From assembly GCA_950295325.1 (NCBI GenBank), contig OX485808.1:7504501-7568500 (forward strand): 64,000 nucleotides of DNA, given 5' to 3'. This stretch comes from Polytrichum commune. Taxonomy: Eukaryota; Streptophyta; Polytrichopsida; Polytrichales; Polytrichaceae. This document shows positions 60,641 through 64,000 of the stretch, one piece after another (position 1 is the first letter of the stretch; every line of letters starts with the position of its first letter). Position numbers and translations under genes: made by a program. The notes under the pieces are model-generated. The model ran no database searches. It saw only the letters and a program-made list of their open reading frames with translations, and was not told where the DNA came from.

Positions 60641-60890
60641 GACATTTGAAAGACAACTTGTTACCGTTGCCTTAGACACCGTTGCCTTGAACACTTGAAA
60701 GACAACTTGACATCATTGCCTTGGACATTTGAAAGATAACTTGTCACCATTGCCTTGGACACTGTTGCCCTGGACATTTGAAAGACAACTTGTCACCGTT
60801 GCCTTGGACACTGTGTCCCTGAACACTTAAATACAACTTGTCATTGTTGCCTTGGACACCACTGTCCTGGACACTTGAAAGACGACTTGT
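60641..60890. repeat. Minisatellite, 49-bp unit, about five copies
   Basis: Unit starts GGACATTTGAAAGACAACTT and continues GTCACCGTTGCCTTGGACAC. Copies are 49, 34, 49, 49 and 48 bp, then a partial. The second lacks 15 bp. Copies differ by a few substitutions. No coding role is evident, as 49 is not a multiple of three. Confidence 0.9.
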
Positions 60891-60894
60891 CATG

Positions 60895-61672
60895 ACTTTG
60901 ATGTCTATCATTACCTCGATGGGTTGGGATTTGGCGCAATGGTGTCAATCATAGTCTAGAGGTGCACCTTTCATAACATGTATGAATATACGTGAGTGCA
61001 CAAAAGGAGTATTAATTTGAACTTTTCATACTACATATACATATCCTACACAAATTATGACTCGTAGTAATAACATCATATTAAACATTATGGGACTTTT
61101 GGGAGTCCCAAAATTGCAAAACATGTACATTTTGACCAAAATTCTACGTGGGAACGTGAATGGGAACGTGCATGGGAACTTGCCAAAGATTATGTGCGTG
61201 TGGATGGGAACGTAGGAACAGGGGGGGGGGGGCACTCAATTGGGAACGTCAATACGAGGAGTATGGACGAGATTGGGGAACTTCTATGGGAACCATGGCA
61301 CATGGCTGGGCCATAACGTTCACCAATGTACACCACTTACACACGATATTCGTGATATTCATAAATAGTTGCTTGCGTACAAATTTTCACAGCACATATG
61401 TACAGTGTCCCACCGCACATGTTTGAAATTGCGGGGAAGTTAGGGTTGAAGCTCCCTACATTGAGGTCTGAAAATCCATACATTAATGGGACCACACCAT
61501 GCATGATGATATGACATTGGTTGAAATTTGCACATATAGCAATTAAGGTCGTATCGACAAAAAAATGAGATGTTTGGTTCCAAACGTACTGCCCCATCAC
61601 CCGCCGCAGATCACTAGGGTCTTGACACTGGCTCATCTAATCCCGTATCACCTTCAATTCCAGTGTCTTTGA
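60895..61672. other. Non-coding stretch downstream of the DUF7869-like gene
   Basis: It lies on the 3' side of the minus-strand gene. It has scattered GGGAACGT motifs at 61,149-61,290 and a G run near 61,220-61,231. No polyadenylation signal could be assigned with confidence. Confidence 0.45.
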
Positions 61673-61912
61673 TCACCGGGATGCGCGTCCCCCAGATTTA
61701 CGTCTACCACCTCCATGTCCACGGCCCCCTCGTTGCCCACTAGACTCCCCGTCGTCCCACCCACCCTCCCTGTTCCCACGCTCGGCTGTTGAACATTGTC
61801 GAAGATTATCTTTGGCAAAACCAATTTGCTCTGCTGGGATAGTAACCTTTAATGGCTCCACATCTTCCTGTGCTGGCAGAGGCCAGGCTGCCAAAATGCA
61901 ATCGATCGGCTG
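61673..61912 (-). other. In-frame tail of the DUF7869-like gene beyond a TAG
   Basis: Directly after the TAG at 61,913-61,915 the same frame stays open for 79 codons to a TGA at 61,673-61,675. It begins QPIDCILAAWPLP, continues with a TIPAEQIGFAKDNLRQ helix-like segment and ends in an Arg/Gly-rich stretch with RGG-type repeats, typical of a flexible nucleic-acid-binding tail. The lack of frameshift suggests the TAG is a single nonsense change (for example CAG to TAG), a readthrough site, or a true end with a coincidental tail. Confidence 0.6.
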
Positions 61913-63655
61913 CTAGTCGGAAACGGAGTATTTTAAATCTCGTTTCCACTTGAAGTTTGGGTTTGAGTCCCAACCATTCCATTTCTTTGAAAGGTCCCTC
62001 GCGGTTGCAGTGGGAGTGAACCACTGTACAAGTATTTGACGTGGATGATCTCCCGTGACCGCCAAGTTCGGTACAGACACAGCCCGGCATACCCAAATGG
62101 GTCTACCTATATCTTGTTCTTGGGGACGCAATATTAGCATATGCCCCTCGTGCACATTCTCTGCGATGCGGAAAGCTACTGCAGGACGAAGGTTTGCTGG
62201 ACCAACATAATGGTCGTCCGGTTGGTGCTCTTCCCGAAGCTCTCCGTTCTGCAAGAAGGGATGTACATCTGCTTCGACTCTACTTCGTGGCCAGAATCCC
62301 TCGCATAATGGCAGCCCAACAGTGTATACGTTTCTGAGGGGTGCATCTAATGCCTCCTTCACCCCTATCCAATATTGCAAAATATGCATGTGTGAACCCA
62401 TATATGCTCCTGTCGTGTCATGGTCACATATTGATTGCCAATAGTCAATGAACCCTTGCAATCCCACAAGAACCTCCTCCAGCTTGGCCATACCTCGCGG
62501 TGGTGCAGGAAAGGGGTCCCCGGATGGAATACATGGCTCCCCTTTTATATTTGATTTCCACATCTTCACACCGTCTTTGGGCAACCACTCCCCATACGTG
62601 CTTAGCACTTTGTATTGCATAACTGGCCAACCATCATCTCGGACATAGAATTTGAACTGTTGAGCCTTAGTGTGCCCAATGAGTTTCTCCTTACCACTTG
62701 GGATATGCTCGCTGACGAATGTTCTCCAATCTGGAAGTTCCTCTATCATGTGTGGAATGACAGGAACCTTTTCCATGTCCATGTATGATTTCATAAGAAG
62801 GGGTATAGTGGGATAGTCATGTTCACGCAAGTCCATACTCCACCTTCCAAATGATGCATCGATGTCATCATGGGTGTGGCCAACCAATAGATAAGATACA
62901 TGTACCTCCGTGAATATTGCTTTCGCCGTGAGCATAGACCAAAATGCCTTTACAAACCTACACTTGTTGTCCTTCCAACAATTATCAAGCTGAACATGCA
63001 GAATGGGTGGAAGAGGAACTGCAGGTGTGGGCTCCGTGGGTGGGGGTCGTAATTCTCCCAAACATACTTCGCTCCCATTGAAAACAACACAATACAGAGG
63101 TGCACGCCCGGAACCATGAAAAAGACGCTGGGATGATGATATGGGAGGTTCCTCCAAATCGCGTAAAAGTCTCGCGAATGAGCCCACAGTATGGTTGCAA
63201 TCTCCAGGGTACATGTCCAGTGCATAGTAGGCATATCTCTTATCTCCATGTCTATGGGCCATCATGCCTGTTACAGAAAGTGGTAGCTTTGTAAACATAT
63301 CGGTGTCTTTGTTCTTGGAAGCAAAGCAAGGCGATGCGGTTTTGCCATGGTCCATTTTGTCGTGGATAATCGTCAACACCTTTTGGAGATGCTCAATTGA
63401 AAGAGCCCTCATGCATCGGTAAGTGTTGCGAGCCGATTCTTGTTGTGCTAGGTGTTTTTCCAATTGTTTCGAAAACCCTGTGTGTGCGGCTGAACCTTTC
63501 ACATGTTGAAGTATAATTGCGGACAACGAATCACACTTCCCACAACGCGCAAAATTGTCACCAACCCTCTTCTTTATGTAGTGCTTAAAGTAGGTATTTT
63601 GAATTTTGCTCAGAGTTGAAATAGATATTGGGAGCACTCTGCATTTGTCATTCAC
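61913..63655 (-). CDS. DUF7869-like domain protein, main exon
   Basis: An uninterrupted 580-codon frame, by far the longest in the window. Early on it has a cysteine pair (ARCGKCDSL, about residues 36-44), as in the zinc-binding part of this family. The core (about residues 140-290) includes ALDMYPGDCNHT, HVQLDNCWKDNK, SYLLVGHTHDDIDASFGRW. The Asp-Asn-Cys and Gly-His-Thr-His-x-Asp-Ile-Asp motifs are the hallmark I know from DUF7869 proteins, which occur in many copies in non-seed plants and animals. An RNase H-like, transposase-derived fold has been my expectation for them, but I cannot confirm it. The C-terminal part has RPIWVCRAVS and ILVQWFTP, a possible small beta domain. The frame opens right after a good 3' splice site, so codon one (GTG, Val) is an exon start and not a translation start. 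The gene continues upstream at 63,832. Confidence 0.82.
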   Translation of the reverse strand: MNDKCRVLPISISTLSKIQNTYFKHYIKKRVGDNFARCGKCDSLSAIILQHVKGSAAHTGFSKQLEKHLAQQESARNTYRCMRALSIEHLQKVLTIIHDKMDHGKTASPCFASKNKDTDMFTKLPLSVTGMMAHRHGDKRYAYYALDMYPGDCNHTVGSFARLLRDLEEPPISSSQRLFHGSGRAPLYCVVFNGSEVCLGELRPPPTEPTPAVPLPPILHVQLDNCWKDNKCRFVKAFWSMLTAKAIFTEVHVSYLLVGHTHDDIDASFGRWSMDLREHDYPTIPLLMKSYMDMEKVPVIPHMIEELPDWRTFVSEHIPSGKEKLIGHTKAQQFKFYVRDDGWPVMQYKVLSTYGEWLPKDGVKMWKSNIKGEPCIPSGDPFPAPPRGMAKLEEVLVGLQGFIDYWQSICDHDTTGAYMGSHMHILQYWIGVKEALDAPLRNVYTVGLPLCEGFWPRSRVEADVHPFLQNGELREEHQPDDHYVGPANLRPAVAFRIAENVHEGHMLILRPQEQDIGRPIWVCRAVSVPNLAVTGDHPRQILVQWFTPTATARDLSKKWNGWDSNPNFKWKRDLKYSVSD

Positions 63656-63831
63656 CTGCCCATATAGTATTAGTATAACATTAATAATACTTCACATGAA
63701 CCATGAACCAAACTGTATGAAATACGTTCATAATTGCCCCCTCGTGTCTATTAATTATACACAAACCCAACTCGATTGAATGTTTGATCTCCACTGTCAA
63801 TGCGGGTAATTGGACTATACCAATTGCGTAC
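63656..63831 (-). other. Intron, 176 bp, in the DUF7869-like gene
   Basis: On the minus strand it starts GTACGC after ...AATGAG and ends TATGGGCAG before GTGAATGAC. A branch-point-like TACTAAT lies close upstream of the acceptor. Joining the exons keeps phase 0 and gives TINE followed by VNDK with no stop. Stops inside the intron in this frame support splicing. Confidence 0.75.
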
Positions 63832-64000
63832 CTCATTGATTGTAACCAAGAACTTCTTCCATTTGGTTCCGCGAGGCAAGACCATTTCTACAACTCGTGT
63901 ACCATTTGGCAATGTGCGAGCCTTGTGAGGCATCATATCTGCTTTGTCTTCCAGTAGTGTCGAAAGTGTGGTTGTAGCTTGCTGGATGGATGTTCGATTC
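63832..64000 (-). CDS. DUF7869-like protein, upstream exon, cut by the window edge
   Basis: The frame is open across all 56 codons to the window edge and joins the main exon in phase 0. It reads, in part, QQATTTLSTLLEDKADMMPH and LPNGTRVVEMVLPRGTKWKK. The start codon and promoter lie outside the window. The absence of stops and sensible splicing suggest the gene was functional until recently, apart from the TAG before its tail. Confidence 0.7.

Overview
The window looks like a gene-poor, repeat-rich stretch of a large plant nuclear genome. The plant signs are an LTR retrotransposon primed from initiator tRNA-Met, an integrase with a C-terminal chromodomain (chromovirus, Ty3/gypsy), a SWIM-type MULE transposase relic, an L1-like LINE relic, tRNA-type SINEs and many MITEs. 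The DUF7869-like gene at the right edge, a family I associate with non-seed plants and animals rather than flowering plants, weakly suggests a fern, lycophyte or bryophyte. That lineage call is inference. No conserved host housekeeping gene, rRNA, tRNA or CRISPR array was found. Nearly all other open frames are short, overlapping and without family signatures.

Layout. 1-8 kb: a three-copy 300-bp tandem repeat, microsatellites and MITE copies. 8-19 kb: a Harbinger-like MITE with perfect 25-bp TIRs, a foldback element, a SINE with target-site duplication (TSD) and three copies of one hAT MITE family. 19.1-21.8 kb: a 5'-truncated LINE on the minus strand, split by a young hAT MITE with perfect 8-bp TSD. 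22-29 kb: decayed repeats, a second SINE and one unexplained 218-codon frame. 29,269-36,273: a 7.0-kb chromovirus on the minus strand with identical 972-bp LTRs and a 5-bp TSD, but with wrecked pol. 36,942-38,417: a 1,476-bp DNA transposon with TIRs starting CACGGGGAGGTCACT and a perfect 8-bp TSD, holding an unrecognised coding region with one in-frame stop. 40-47 kb: more MITEs and a MULE/SWIM pseudogene. 47-61 kb: old repeats, a large MITE, another hAT MITE and a 49-bp minisatellite. 61.7-64 kb: the only gene with a long intact frame, a spliced DUF7869-like gene on the minus strand running off the window.

The most interesting points: (1) the chromovirus moved recently, since its LTRs are identical, yet the reverse transcriptase core is deleted, the RNase H segment is triplicated with its first catalytic Asp already Gly in all three copies, and the first integrase Asp is Tyr, so it must have been mobilised in trans; (2) its LTR is packed with hairpins, including a perfect 24-nt palindrome; (3) the CACGGGG element is a well-bounded transposon of uncertain superfamily whose protein end resembles, loosely, the C-terminal region of the DUF7869-like gene; (4) that gene has a single TAG in front of a 79-codon in-frame tail.
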